Shown here: in pieces, positions 28,860 through 39,020 of the stretch
Numbering within the stretch: the stretch's first letter is position 1
Layout of the letters: each line of letters starts with the position of its first letter
Assembly (NCBI GenBank): GCA_944325775.1
Contig: CALVBL010000001.1
Coordinates: forward strand, 86,521-150,520
Length of the DNA: 64,000 nt
Reading direction: 5' to 3'
Source of the DNA: an uncultured Helicobacter sp.
GTDB taxonomy: Bacteria > Campylobacterota > Campylobacteria > Campylobacterales > Helicobacteraceae
Notes under the pieces: model-generated
The model's input: the letters and a program-made list of their open reading frames with translations, nothing else
Told to the model about the DNA's origin: nothing
Databases searched by the model: none
Position numbers and translations under genes: made by a program

Positions 28860-29456
28860 GTGAAAACAATCATACACATAAGCATCATAGGCGTGATAGT
28901 GGGGCTTATATTCATAGGGTGCGAGGATGGCAAGGTCGAGCTCTCAAGTGGTAATAAGATAGATACCCAAACACTCAAAGAAGCAGAATCTATGGACAAG
29001 GTAAGCTATGCGGGGCTAGAATCTGTGTTTTTAGACACCAAAACGATCGCCTCTAATGGCAAGCCAATGCTGCTTATCTTTGGTAAAAATAACTGCACCT
29101 ATTGTGACAAGCTCAAAGACGATATCAAGGCAGATGCGCAACTCCAAGACCTACTGACAAACCACTTTGCGACATATTACATTAACATCGATTATTCTAA
29201 GATTCACCACATAACCTTTGATACTACCAAAGACCCCATACAGATCGCCACTTCTGATCTTGCCAGAGAATATAGAGTGCGCCCCACGCCGACATTGATT
29301 TTTTTAGATTCTACAGGTAGGGCGTTTTTTCTCTATCCGGGCTATATCACCCCTGCAAAATTTCAAGCCCTCCTACAGCACACGCGTGAGCTAAAAAATG
29401 TAGATTCTAAAGATATAGAATCTCTTACCAATAAGCTTAGTGCGCTGATAGCTTAG
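28860..29456 (+). CDS. Thioredoxin-fold lipoprotein (cytochrome c maturation or thiol reductase)
   Basis: A 198-residue periplasmic protein with signal sequence and lipobox (LIFIGCEDG, lipid Cys near 21), then a thioredoxin fold. The active site is CTYC in GKNNCTYCDKLKDD near 80-83, and the cis-proline appears in RVRPTPTLIFLDS. It sits between hemH and the cytochrome c synthase gene, like HP0377, so it probably keeps apocytochrome c cysteines reduced (inference). GTG start behind a strong AAAGGAGG. Alternative: a SoxW-type general thiol reductase. Confidence 0.82.
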   Translation: MKTIIHISIIGVIVGLIFIGCEDGKVELSSGNKIDTQTLKEAESMDKVSYAGLESVFLDTKTIASNGKPMLLIFGKNNCTYCDKLKDDIKADAQLQDLLTNHFATYYINIDYSKIHHITFDTTKDPIQIATSDLAREYRVRPTPTLIFLDSTGRAFFLYPGYITPAKFQALLQHTRELKNVDSKDIESLTNKLSALIA

Positions 29457-29482
29457 ATTCTACCCACCTTCAAGGAGATATG

Positions 29483-32269
29483 ATGAAAACCCTACGATTT
29501 TTGTTTGCTAATATGTCGCTTGTGCTTATTTTGATCGCGCTGTATGCCATAGCGTGTGGCGTGGCGACATTTATAGAATCCGCCCACGGCAGCCCAGCGG
29601 CAAAGGCAAGCGTGTATGGGACTTGGTGGTTTGAGGTGCTGCATTTGTGGCTTTTGCTCTCGCTCATTGGGTGCTTCGTGCTCTCTAAAGCATGGCAGCG
29701 CAAGAAATACGCGTCACTTTTGTTGCATTTTTCGTTTATCATTATCATCTTGGGTGCGGGGATCACGCGCTATTTTGGGTTTGAGGGCAGTATGCCTATC
29801 CAAGAGCACTCTAGCTCCAATGTGATTTTTTCCAGCGAACCCTATGTGATCATACAGGGCTTTGAGCGATCTAGTCAGCGCATTGAGGGCGTGGAGATCG
29901 CACTCACATCTACCAAGTCACGCACATACCCCGTTACATTTTTTGGCAAAGATATGAATCTTATACTAACAAACATCGGTGAGCGCAAAAATGAGTTTGG
30001 TATGCCTTACCAAGCCCTTGATCTCAAATTTGAGATTGATAAACCTGATAATGGTATGCAAGATTCTGATGATCTCACACAGATCCGCCAATCCCAGATC
30101 GGCGATATACCAAGTTTTACGCGCATAGACAAAGGCGAGTATGTGTTTTTTGCTGCGTGGGGGAGCAAGGCACACACATTGCCATTTAGCATTTATCTTG
30201 AAGACTTTGTACTAGATCGCTATCCGGGCTCTAATGCACCATCATCGTATGCTTCGTATGTGCAGGTGCAGGACCCTAACGTGGAGGGGACACACGAAGC
30301 GGTGATTTTTATGAATAATGTGCTAGATTATGGTGGGTATAGGTTTTTTCAGAGTTCGTATTTCCCTGATGAGAGTGGCACGATCCTCTCTGTCAATAAC
30401 GATCCGGGCAAAATCCCAACCTATGTAGGTTATGCGCTTCTTATCATAGGCTGTATTTGGCTGCTTTTTGATACTAATGGGCGCTTTATGTCATTAGCGT
30501 GTTTTGTGCGATCTAAGAGCTTTGTGGCGATTGTGGCATTTGGTATGTGTTGCGCGCTGCCACAAATCTCATACGCTAGTGAATCTAATGAGGATTTCAC
30601 GTCCCCCACACAAGAGGAAGTCCAAACCCTCATCACAAATCTCAAAAACCATTCTAATGAGTTTAGCAAAGTATTTGCCACACTTTTAGTGCAAGATTCT
30701 GGAGGGCGGATTAAGCCCGTGGATACCATCGCTTCAGAATACATTCACAAAATCACGGGCAAAGATGGATTTTTGGGGCTTAGCAATATGCAGGTGTTTT
30801 TGGGGATTACGATGTATCCGGAGTATTTTAGGCATATCAAGATGATAAAGACTAAAAGCCCTAAGCTGCGTGAGATTCTAGGTATAGATGCTGGGCAAAA
30901 ATATATCGCTGCCATCGATGCTTACACAAGTGAGGGAGGCTATATCTTGCGTAATTATGTCGAAGCTGCCAACCAAAAGCCCCTCAAAGAGCAAGATGTG
31001 TTTGATAAAGATGTGATAGAGGTTAATGAGAGGCTCTATCTCTTTGGGCTTATCTATTCTGGACAGACTTTGCGCGTGTTTCCGAGTATGCAGGAGGGGG
31101 ATTCTACTTGGTATGATATTCAGGGTGCTTTGCACACAAATAAGGGCGATGAGCAAGTGTTAAAGGAGCTTTTGGGGATCGTGAGTGTGCTCTCTCATGG
31201 TTTTGTCAATGGTGTGCAAAGCAACAACTGGAAGCTTGGGTTTGAGGGCTTGCAAAAACTGCAAGAATACCAAAAATCCCACGGAAGCGATCTCATCATC
31301 TCACCTGAAAAAGTCAAAGTCGAAATCTTGCTCAATAAAAGTCGAATCTTTGAAAAACTCGCCTATCCATATGTGATCATAGGTGTGTTGCTCTTTGTCA
31401 TCGTGCTTTTTGCTATCATCGCAGCCAAGCCGCTCAATATATGGATCTCGCGTATATCGTGGATTCTCATTGGATTATGTTTTGTCTTGCATACTTTGGG
31501 CTTAGGGCTACGCTGGTATGTGAGTGGGCACGCCCCATGGAGTAACGCCTATGAATCTATGCTCTACATCGCGTGGTCGGGGGCACTTGCTGGTGTGGTG
31601 TTTTTTAGAAAATCCGCGCTTGCGCTGTGTGCAGCGAGTTTCCTCGCAGGGATCACGCTTGTTGTCGCAAATTTAGGCGATATGAATCCACAGATTGGCA
31701 ATCTTGTGCCTGTGCTCAAATCCTACTGGCTTAATATCCATGTATCCGTGATCACCGCAAGCTATGGATTTTTGGGGCTGTGCTTTGTGCTTGGGTGCAT
31801 TACATTACTACTCTTTATCCTGCGCTCATCTAAGCGCGCTCATATCGATGATTCTATCCTTTCACTTAGCGCGATCAATGAGATGAGTATGATGCTTGGC
31901 TTGTTTTTGCTCACCATTGGCAATTTCCTTGGAGCGATTTGGGCAAATGAGTCGTGGGGACGATACTGGGGCTGGGATCCTAAGGAGACTTGGGCACTTA
32001 TTAGCATTGGTGTGTATGCGATTATTTTGCACCTGCGCTTTCTTGGATTTAAAAATATGCCATTTATCTTTAGCGCGGCTTCGGTGCTTGGGTTTTTGAG
32101 TGTGTTGATGACATATTTTGGGGTCAATTACTTCCTCACAGGTATGCACTCATATGCCAGCGGAGAGGCTGCAAAAATACCATGGTATATCTATATCATC
32201 GTAGCGGGTATGCTCACCCTCATCATCGCCGCAAGTCCCAAACGATCGCTCCAAATGCCCAAAATATGA
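29483..32269 (+). CDS. ccsBA: Cytochrome c synthase CcsBA (fused ResB-ResC)
   Basis: Membrane holocytochrome c synthase of system II, 928 residues, carrying heme to the periplasm and attaching it to CXXCH apocytochromes. The N-terminal ResB/CcsB part (about 1-340) has several spans and a large periplasmic domain. The C-terminal CcsA part contains HAPWSNAYESMLYIAWSG and the tryptophan-rich WWD heme domain ESWGRYWGWDPKETWAL near 825-840. The heme-ligand histidines are in HTLGLGLRWYVSGH and in the late LTGMHSYASGE. Fusion of both subunits is normal in Helicobacter. Two ATGs are adjacent; the second has better spacing from AAGGAG. Confidence 0.94.
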   Translation: MKTLRFLFANMSLVLILIALYAIACGVATFIESAHGSPAAKASVYGTWWFEVLHLWLLLSLIGCFVLSKAWQRKKYASLLLHFSFIIIILGAGITRYFGFEGSMPIQEHSSSNVIFSSEPYVIIQGFERSSQRIEGVEIALTSTKSRTYPVTFFGKDMNLILTNIGERKNEFGMPYQALDLKFEIDKPDNGMQDSDDLTQIRQSQIGDIPSFTRIDKGEYVFFAAWGSKAHTLPFSIYLEDFVLDRYPGSNAPSSYASYVQVQDPNVEGTHEAVIFMNNVLDYGGYRFFQSSYFPDESGTILSVNNDPGKIPTYVGYALLIIGCIWLLFDTNGRFMSLACFVRSKSFVAIVAFGMCCALPQISYASESNEDFTSPTQEEVQTLITNLKNHSNEFSKVFATLLVQDSGGRIKPVDTIASEYIHKITGKDGFLGLSNMQVFLGITMYPEYFRHIKMIKTKSPKLREILGIDAGQKYIAAIDAYTSEGGYILRNYVEAANQKPLKEQDVFDKDVIEVNERLYLFGLIYSGQTLRVFPSMQEGDSTWYDIQGALHTNKGDEQVLKELLGIVSVLSHGFVNGVQSNNWKLGFEGLQKLQEYQKSHGSDLIISPEKVKVEILLNKSRIFEKLAYPYVIIGVLLFVIVLFAIIAAKPLNIWISRISWILIGLCFVLHTLGLGLRWYVSGHAPWSNAYESMLYIAWSGALAGVVFFRKSALALCAASFLAGITLVVANLGDMNPQIGNLVPVLKSYWLNIHVSVITASYGFLGLCFVLGCITLLLFILRSSKRAHIDDSILSLSAINEMSMMLGLFLLTIGNFLGAIWANESWGRYWGWDPKETWALISIGVYAIILHLRFLGFKNMPFIFSAASVLGFLSVLMTYFGVNYFLTGMHSYASGEAAKIPWYIYIIVAGMLTLIIAASPKRSLQMPKI

Positions 32270-32296
32270 TCTTGAGATGGTCTTGAAGCAGTCGCT

Positions 32297-34291
32297 GTGA
32301 AAAAGGTTTTTTTGTGGATTTTGGGCGTTTTGATCGCCCTAGTGCTTGCAGGATATACGCTACTTTTTACGCCATTTGGTAATAATCTCCTAAAGCCCAT
32401 GCTACAATCTAGAATAGATTCTCTAGTGCCTATTAGGCTTGAGATCACAGAATTTACGCTTAGCTTTAAGGATATTCATCTCACACTGCAAAATGGCGAG
32501 TATATTGACATCGTGCTTAAAGGGGATTTTTGGCTGCCTTCACAGGAGTTTAACCTCACGCTTAATGCCATCGTGCGTGATATGAGTCTTTTTGGCGAAC
32601 TTGTGGATACGCCTCTACAGGGTGGATTCAGACTTGAGGCTCATAGCGGCGGTACATTGAGCAACTTTGAGATTCACGCAAAAAGCGATATTGCTAAATC
32701 CTTTAGCACTCTGCATATGCGCTTTGCTAATAGACATCTTCAGAATATGGATGCGCAGATCAAAGAAGCCGATATTCAAGAGATTCTCGCGATGTTTGGG
32801 CACAAGCCCTATATTAAGGGATTGCTCAATGTCGATGCGAAGTTTTTGGAGCGAGATTCTAAACTAGAGGGGGAGGCAGCTGCGGTGGTGAGCAATGGGG
32901 CGTTTGATACAAATGCGCTTAGTAAGGATTTTGGTATTACGTTAGAAGATAGCGCATTTAAGGCGAGTTTGCACTCACAGACACAAGAAGCACAGATCGC
33001 ACACACATTTGAGTTTGCCGCACCCATTGGCACTATCCACGCACAGGGTACAACTCCCCTTCCACACGAACTAAATCTCTCTGCATTGCGCACTCTTCCT
33101 ATTGAGGCAAACTTCGGGCTTAATCTCTTGAATCTCGCGCCCTTTAGTCCATTGGTAGGCAGAGCGATACGCGGGAGCGTGCAGAGTAGTGGTAACGTGA
33201 AGGGCGCGGGGCTTGGGACGCTAGAGATACAGGGACAGAGCAACATTGCGCACTCACAGACGCACTACAACGTTGCTATGGAGGATTTTAGTCCTATGAA
33301 CTTTGAGATTCACACTAAAGACGCGGCGTTAGAACAGCTATTATGGATGCTACACCTCCCAGCGTATGCTAATGCCACGCTCAATGCGCAGGTTTCTAAG
33401 CTAGATTCTAATACAGACCTTAATATACAGGCTTCTGGCACACTCAATACCGATGTGAATCTCAAAGAATGTGGCATAGCCCTCCCACGCACACCCCTCA
33501 CACTCACACTCTCTGGCACGCTCACGGATAAGCAAGGCAAAGGCGAGATGAAGCTGCATTCAGAGGCTCTACAGCTAGAGGCACAGCCCATAGTCTTGCG
33601 TGATCACATTCTGCACACGCCCTACACACTTCGTATCAAAGATGCCTCCAAGCTCGCGATCGCTAGTGGTATCAAGCTCGCTGGCGCGCTGGATCTCGCT
33701 GGGGACTTGGAGTTTGACAAAATCCTTAGCCTTAGCTTCAGCACACGCAGTCTCGGGGGTGAGGTAAGGGGGAACTATCGCGATTATCAGCTTAGCGCGC
33801 AGCTAGATTCACTCTCAAGCGATAGGTTTTTAGCATTTTTTGGTATCCCGCCGATCCTGCAAGCCCCTCTCTCTGGCACGCTTTCATACGACACGCTGGC
33901 TACTTCTGGCACACTCACACTTTCGGGCAAAGAGGGTAAGCTCGCGCCAAATAAGCTAAGTAGCGATGCGATGCAGATTCTAGGTGTGGATATGACAAAG
34001 GAAACCTACCACACTATCACGCTTAATGCTCTGCTTGATGATGCGCTGCTTAATGCGGAGTTTAAGCTGGATTCGCTAAATACACATCTTAGCTCGCAAA
34101 AAACGCGTCTGGATCTGCACTCTAGGCGTATAGATTCAGTACTTGCGTTGCACATTGGTCAGAGTGAGGCAAATGTCTGGCTTACCGATGAGATTGCTAA
34201 ACCAAATGTGCGACTGGAACTAAAAAAGCTCATTATCAAAGGCGATCAGATTTTTAAAGGGCTTGAGGGCATTTTGGGTAAGCAAAAATAA
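32297..34291 (+). CDS. AsmA/TamB-like membrane-anchored protein
   Basis: A 664-residue protein with one N-terminal hydrophobic anchor (about 4-25, FLWILGVLIALVLAGYTLLF) and a long repetitive beta-strand body rich in alternating polar and hydrophobic residues (LSGTLTDKQGKG, LSGTLSYDTLATSGTLTLSG). This is the pattern of AsmA-like proteins that bridge the periplasm and move phospholipid. It lies 27 bases after ccsBA and starts at GTG without a strong Shine-Dalgarno. No catalytic motif is visible. The family assignment is by overall architecture only, so the lipid-transport role is inference. Confidence 0.6.
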   Translation: MKKVFLWILGVLIALVLAGYTLLFTPFGNNLLKPMLQSRIDSLVPIRLEITEFTLSFKDIHLTLQNGEYIDIVLKGDFWLPSQEFNLTLNAIVRDMSLFGELVDTPLQGGFRLEAHSGGTLSNFEIHAKSDIAKSFSTLHMRFANRHLQNMDAQIKEADIQEILAMFGHKPYIKGLLNVDAKFLERDSKLEGEAAAVVSNGAFDTNALSKDFGITLEDSAFKASLHSQTQEAQIAHTFEFAAPIGTIHAQGTTPLPHELNLSALRTLPIEANFGLNLLNLAPFSPLVGRAIRGSVQSSGNVKGAGLGTLEIQGQSNIAHSQTHYNVAMEDFSPMNFEIHTKDAALEQLLWMLHLPAYANATLNAQVSKLDSNTDLNIQASGTLNTDVNLKECGIALPRTPLTLTLSGTLTDKQGKGEMKLHSEALQLEAQPIVLRDHILHTPYTLRIKDASKLAIASGIKLAGALDLAGDLEFDKILSLSFSTRSLGGEVRGNYRDYQLSAQLDSLSSDRFLAFFGIPPILQAPLSGTLSYDTLATSGTLTLSGKEGKLAPNKLSSDAMQILGVDMTKETYHTITLNALLDDALLNAEFKLDSLNTHLSSQKTRLDLHSRRIDSVLALHIGQSEANVWLTDEIAKPNVRLELKKLIIKGDQIFKGLEGILGKQK

Positions 34292-34336
34292 CACTGCTTC
34301 AATGTGGAGAATCTAAAAAATCCACGCCATTAGATT

Positions 34337-35623
34337 CTAAGAATCTACTTTGTGCAATTTTTCATACCCCTTTGCAAGATACAGCCCTAAAGCTCCCCAT
34401 ATAAAGGACAATCCTGCACCCACCAAAAGTGTAACCCCCACTCCAAATTTAATAAGCACACCTTCAAGCTGTGAAGATATCGCATCACCACCACGATACA
34501 CCACAGTATCAAAGAAGTTTTTGACTTTGTATTTAGAATCTGAATCTAGCGGCACAAAGAGCATTTCTCGTCCGGGCTTTACAAGCGCATATTCACCCAC
34601 TCTACGCAAACTCATCACAATCACAAAGGGCAAAAACATCGGATGCGTAAAGCTTAGGACAATAAACCCCACACCCACCACAAAGCCCAACAAAGAAAGC
34701 AGCCATTTCATACCTAAAAACTCCACAATCTTTGCAGTAAAAAAGATTTGAATAATAAAACTTGCCATCTGCACAATAAAATCAATATTAGCAAAAGCTT
34801 GTGTGCGTTCTTCACGCGTAAGGAAAATCTCTTTGATGATTCTAGCTTGCTCCACATACAAAAAGGTGCTGACACTTGTAAGCAACAAAATAAAAGCAAG
34901 AAAAGCCAAAAGATACTTTGAGTGCATAATAAGGCTAAATCCCACAAAAGGATTCTTAGAGCCAATGGGCTTTTGGAATCTTTGCATAAAAGATTCTTTA
35001 TTTGGGGCTAGATTGTGTGCTTCTTGGAGTAAAAGCCATTTTATCACTAAGGCTAGGAGCAAAAACACGATAGAAACAAAAATAAAATTTGTATTGCCTA
35101 TATGGGTAACAAGCAAGCTTACCATTGATGCTCCAACGATACTCCCAAGGCTTGCTCCAGCAGAGATAATGCCAAAGAGCCGCTTACTAGAATCTCTACT
35201 AAACACATCAGCAAGCAAACTCCACGCACTAGAAATCACAAAGAGATTAAACACCGATACCCACACATAAAACACGCGACAAAGCCAAATAAAGTCTTGT
35301 GTATGTGGAGATACTTGATTCATCGCGATATAAAAGACTAAGAGATTGAGGGCAAAAAAGAGATAGATAGCATTAAGATAATTTTTGCGTTTTACCCTCG
35401 TGCTAAGCCACATTGCAAGGAGTGAAGCAAGAAGTGTCGTGATAAAGGTGGCAAGAAAAAGCCATTTAATCTCTTTATCTCCACCCTCTATCCCAAACGC
35501 ATCACGCAAAGGACGCAAGATAGCATAGCTTGCAAAAAGCAAAAAGATAAAACTCGCCGCATATAAAAAGAGCTTAAACTCTTCTTGCTTGAGACTAAAG
35601 AGTTTGTAAAGTTTATGTAGCAT
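34337..35623 (-). CDS. Tlc/MFS-type transporter (NTP/NDP exchange-like)
   Basis: Polytopic membrane protein of 428 residues with about 11-12 spans. The N-terminus EFKLFLYAASFIFLLFASYAILRPLRDAFGIEGG resembles the ATP/ADP-translocase-like branch of the MFS (LRPLRD is the recurring element). The middle has ISAGASLGSIVGASMVSLLV. Such proteins occur in free-living bacteria, where the substrate is not known, so nucleotide transport should not be assumed. It is transcribed alone, with RBS GGAAAGGAAG close to the ATG. Directly upstream is the MerR fragment. Confidence 0.7.
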   Translation of the reverse strand: MLHKLYKLFSLKQEEFKLFLYAASFIFLLFASYAILRPLRDAFGIEGGDKEIKWLFLATFITTLLASLLAMWLSTRVKRKNYLNAIYLFFALNLLVFYIAMNQVSPHTQDFIWLCRVFYVWVSVFNLFVISSAWSLLADVFSRDSSKRLFGIISAGASLGSIVGASMVSLLVTHIGNTNFIFVSIVFLLLALVIKWLLLQEAHNLAPNKESFMQRFQKPIGSKNPFVGFSLIMHSKYLLAFLAFILLLTSVSTFLYVEQARIIKEIFLTREERTQAFANIDFIVQMASFIIQIFFTAKIVEFLGMKWLLSLLGFVVGVGFIVLSFTHPMFLPFVIVMSLRRVGEYALVKPGREMLFVPLDSDSKYKVKNFFDTVVYRGGDAISSQLEGVLIKFGVGVTLLVGAGLSFIWGALGLYLAKGYEKLHKVDS

Positions 35624-35667
35624 ACTTCCTTTCCTTTTATGTGGATTTGTGCTATGGTAAAGCTCTT

Positions 35668-35799
35668 TTAAGCCAATGCCAAGTTTTTGTATCCTATGTC
35701 CTTTTGCACAAAAGGAAAAAGCCCCTTATCCGCCCAAAATCTAAGCGTCCTAGAGGCTACACCCGTCTTTCTTTCTACTTCGATGATTGTGTATGCCAT
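35668..35799 (-). pseudogene. MerR-family regulator, N-terminal fragment only
   Basis: A 43-codon frame with AAGGAAAG before its ATG. It encodes AYTIIEVERKTGVASRTLRFW followed by ADKGLFPFVQKD, a textbook MerR winged-helix start. It then runs into an unrelated tail and stops at TAA. Complete MerR proteins are about 110-150 residues and need their second wing and dimerisation coiled coil, so this product cannot be a normal activator. It lies in the same orientation downstream of the flavodoxin-fold reductase and aldo/keto reductase genes. Two of the nearby promoters have MerR-type 19-bp spacers. Probably a deletion remnant of their regulator (inference). Confidence 0.8.
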
Positions 35800-35855
35800 A
35801 CGCTTTCCTTAGTGTTTAAATGCAGTAATTGCTATAAATGCCCACCTAAGCACTT

Positions 35856-36338
35856 TCAGCCCAACAAATACTTTTTATACTCCTCAAATGGCAAGGCACT
35901 AAAATCCTCCGCATAAATGCAAAATGGTGGTTTTATACGCATAGCTCTTCGCTCAAAACCATAATACATAGGCTTTAATAACTCCTCTATGCTTGCATTG
36001 CTACCCTCATAATCGCCTTTATGTCCGCCCATTGTGGTAACCACACCAAAGGCTTTATCTTTAAAGATTTGCTCTCTATAAATAGGCGTTAGAACCTCGT
36101 CCTGCCAATGCTTTAGCAAGGCTGGGACGCTATACCAAAAAAGCGGGAATTGCCATATAATGCTTTTTGCCTCTCTAACAAGATTTATTTGAGCCTTTGT
36201 ATCGATGTGATAGTCTGGATACAAGAGGCTAAGATTTTGCACACATACAGAATCTAGCGTATTTGCCTCCTCTATTAATGCCTTATTTACCACAGAATCT
36301 TTAAAATAACTATGTGCGAAAAGTAGTAGTGTTTGCAT
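35856..36338 (-). CDS. NAD(P)H oxidoreductase, flavodoxin-2 fold (KefF/YwrO-like)
   Basis: FMN-dependent quinone-reductase-like protein of 160 residues. LFAHSYFKDSVVNKALIEEA near the N-terminus is the FMN phosphate-binding strand and loop. NLSLLYPDYHIDTKAQ and WQFPLFWYSVPALLKHWQDEVL are family landmarks, and TTMGGHKGDY supplies the second flavin loop. It is somewhat shorter than the usual 170-200 residues, with the segment after DEVLT condensed, so a small internal loss is possible. The ATG five bases after AAGGAG is preferred over the GTG two codons upstream. Likely reduces quinones or protects against electrophiles. It is grouped with aldo/keto reductase genes. Confidence 0.78.
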   Translation of the reverse strand: MQTLLLFAHSYFKDSVVNKALIEEANTLDSVCVQNLSLLYPDYHIDTKAQINLVREAKSIIWQFPLFWYSVPALLKHWQDEVLTPIYREQIFKDKAFGVVTTMGGHKGDYEGSNASIEELLKPMYYGFERRAMRIKPPFCIYAEDFSALPFEEYKKYLLG

Positions 36339-36361
36339 TGTCACTCCTTAAATAGTGTAAT

Positions 36362-36476
36362 TTATGTGTAGCTTAGCTTTCTATTTTGCCCTGCTTTTTT
36401 AGCCATTTTATGCCAACTTATGCTTGCTTGCTCCATATCAACCTGCTTGATTGCTAGTTTGGCATTATTGCTAACC

Positions 36477-36502
<26 letters not shown>
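36362..36502 (-). other. Small 46-codon ORF overlapping the aldo/keto reductase end
   Basis: Starts at an ATG inside the 3' end of the aldo/keto reductase gene and runs to TAA before the reductase gene downstream. The product is basic, with repeated NAKLA, EQAS and KMAKKAGQNRK motifs. There is no family recognised and no clear Shine-Dalgarno. It may be a translated linker, a remnant of a deleted gene, or chance. Confidence 0.25.
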
Positions 36503-37460
<958 letters not shown>

Positions 37461-37489
37461 TCTTTGTCCTTAATATAGAATAAAATGAC

Positions 37490-37520
37490 ATTATAAAACC
37501 TGACACCTAGTGTTTGTCAA
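37490..37520 (-). promoter_or_regulatory. MerR-type promoter/operator, class A, for the aldo/keto reductase
   Basis: On the minus strand TTGACA and TATAAT are separated by exactly 19 bp. The spacer contains ACACTAGGTGT, a near-perfect dyad. Over-long 19-bp spacers with a central palindrome are diagnostic of MerR-family activation by DNA untwisting. Confidence 0.8.
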
Positions 37521-37942
37521 GAGGAAATAATGAAAGAAATGTAATATTTATCCAACACTCTCAAGCCCCATTTGAAATCTCGGGGGAAAGCTATTCGCCC
37601 TCTTTTTTAAACTTTTTAACTGGTGTGGGTGGTGTGCTATACCCGCCAAACTCCCTGCACCAAGATATTCTCTCTCAAGAGGGATTTTCTAGTCTTTGCC
37701 CTAATGCTGATGATATTTGGTTTTGGGCTATGGCAGTGTTAGCTGATACTAAGATTAGTGTTCTTAAAGAACCATGCCCTATTGCAAATAGCTTTACAGA
37801 TCAAAGCAATGCACTCTATCTCACTAATGTGCTACAAGGGCAAAATGATATGCAGCTTAAAAAGGTTTTATCAGCCTACCCTGTGTTGCTAGAAAAAATC
37901 GTATATACATACACACAATACAAACAATCCCTACACACATAA
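37514..37942 (+). pseudogene. Glycosyltransferase C-terminal fragment
   Basis: An open frame of 142 codons with a dubious TTG start that overlaps the divergent promoter. SPSFLNFLTGVGGVLYPPNSL and LCPNADDIWFWAMAV match the C-terminal acceptor-site region of family-2-like bacterial glycosyltransferases; the ADDIWFW acidic motif is characteristic. The nucleotide-sugar-binding N-terminal half is absent. The homologous part begins close to the reductase promoter, so a deletion probably joined the two. Non-functional as a transferase (inference). AATGGCATA and TATGCCATT flank a 28-base loop just past its stop and may act as a terminator. Confidence 0.6.
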
Positions 37943-38066
37943 TGGCATACACAGAGTGCATATCGCTATGGCACGAATATGCCATTTTGCATAAGCAACG
38001 CAAACAAAGCATGATTGCAACAAACTTAGGGTATAATCACCAAATCTCACTACGAAAGGAAGTGAT

Positions 38067-38276
38067 ATGAAAATAAGTGCTAGAAATCAGCTTAAAGGCA
38101 AGGTTCTCTCTATTCAAGAAGGTGCTGTAAATGCGATTGTGCAGATTGACATCGGCGGGGGCAATATCATAACATCAAGCATTTCCTTAGAAGCAGTCAA
38201 AGAACTCAAGCTAGAGGTGGGGCAGGAGGCTTATGCTATCATAAAAGCCTCATCTGTTATGATTGGGGCTCAATAA
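38067..38276 (+). CDS. Molybdenum-pterin-binding (Mop/TOBE) protein
   Basis: A 69-residue single-domain protein: SARNQLKGKVLSIQEGAVNA and the repeating SLEAVKELKLEVGQEAYAIIKASSVMIG are the molbindin/TOBE pattern. These small cytoplasmic proteins oligomerise and store or buffer molybdate. GAAAGGAAG precedes the ATG. It stands alone between a glycosyltransferase fragment and the hydrolase gene, without molybdate transport genes nearby. Confidence 0.88.
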   Translation: MKISARNQLKGKVLSIQEGAVNAIVQIDIGGGNIITSSISLEAVKELKLEVGQEAYAIIKASSVMIGAQ

Positions 38277-38326
38277 GCCCTGCCAATCCATACTTAATGT
38301 GGATTGTAACTAACTCCACTACACAC

Positions 38327-38989
38327 TCACACATATTTCTTATAAAATTCCTCTAATTTGCCTAGTGCATGTGCCACCACGCTTGGCTTAAAATATGTCT
38401 GTATGTGCATAGAATCTTGCAACCTAAAAAGCTCCTTTGTATCTGTGCCACTTGCTCTGTTATACGCCTGCTCACTCATATACGCCGTATCTGCCTTATC
38501 GCCCACCATTAACAAAAGCGGCTTGTTTATAAGCTCGATTTGATTGAGTGCATCAAAAGCTAGTGTTACATAGCCCATTTGTGCGAGATTTTGTGCATAC
38601 AACCCTGCCACTTGCTCTTTGACCCCTCCATTTGGGTGAGCTACCACGATAGCAGGATACTTGCCACTAGATGTAAAGTTTGGTGGTAGATAGACATTTG
38701 CCACTGCCTTAAGCCCTCGTGTGTCATAGGATACTTGCTTAAGATTCACCTTGCCTTTTTCGTTTTTGCTTATGGCGTTTTCATACACTAAGCCAAAGGG
38801 ATTTTTAGCTACATTACGCGTGGCTTCTTGGCTTTTATTGGCTACATTGCGTGCTTGGTGTGTGGTGCCCCGAATCTTTTGTGTATCTCCCACGCTCTTA
38901 GCAAAGGCTGGTATAGAACCAAGCACCAAAGCTGTACTTGCTAACTTCATAGAATCTCCTAAAAACTTTCTGCGATTTTGTTTTTTCAT
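38327..38989 (-). CDS. Tat-exported dienelactone hydrolase-like protein lacking its catalytic core
   Basis: A 220-residue alpha/beta-hydrolase relative. The N-terminus NRRKFLGDSMKLAS is a twin-arginine signal. YPAIVVAHPNGGVKEQ and GYVTLAFDAL match the first strands and oxyanion region of dienelactone hydrolases. The C-terminus LLLMVGDKADTAY and DSMHIQTYF supplies the Asp and His of the triad. The segment between, which should hold the nucleophile elbow (G-x-C/S-x-G), is missing: the sequence jumps from AFDAL to NQIELINKPLLL. Intact relatives are about 330 residues. The frame remains open, so this is an in-frame internal deletion and probably inactive. A MerR-type promoter precedes it. Confidence 0.72.
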   Translation of the reverse strand: MKKQNRRKFLGDSMKLASTALVLGSIPAFAKSVGDTQKIRGTTHQARNVANKSQEATRNVAKNPFGLVYENAISKNEKGKVNLKQVSYDTRGLKAVANVYLPPNFTSSGKYPAIVVAHPNGGVKEQVAGLYAQNLAQMGYVTLAFDALNQIELINKPLLLMVGDKADTAYMSEQAYNRASGTDTKELFRLQDSMHIQTYFKPSVVAHALGKLEEFYKKYV

Positions 38990-39020
38990 AGCTGTTCTCC
39001 TTAAGTCAATTTACAAAAAG

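Noticed and set aside
35641..35916. Plus-strand 91-codon frame around the MerR fragment
   Set aside because: The opposite strand clearly encodes MerR text and the reductase end; the plus frame has no RBS.
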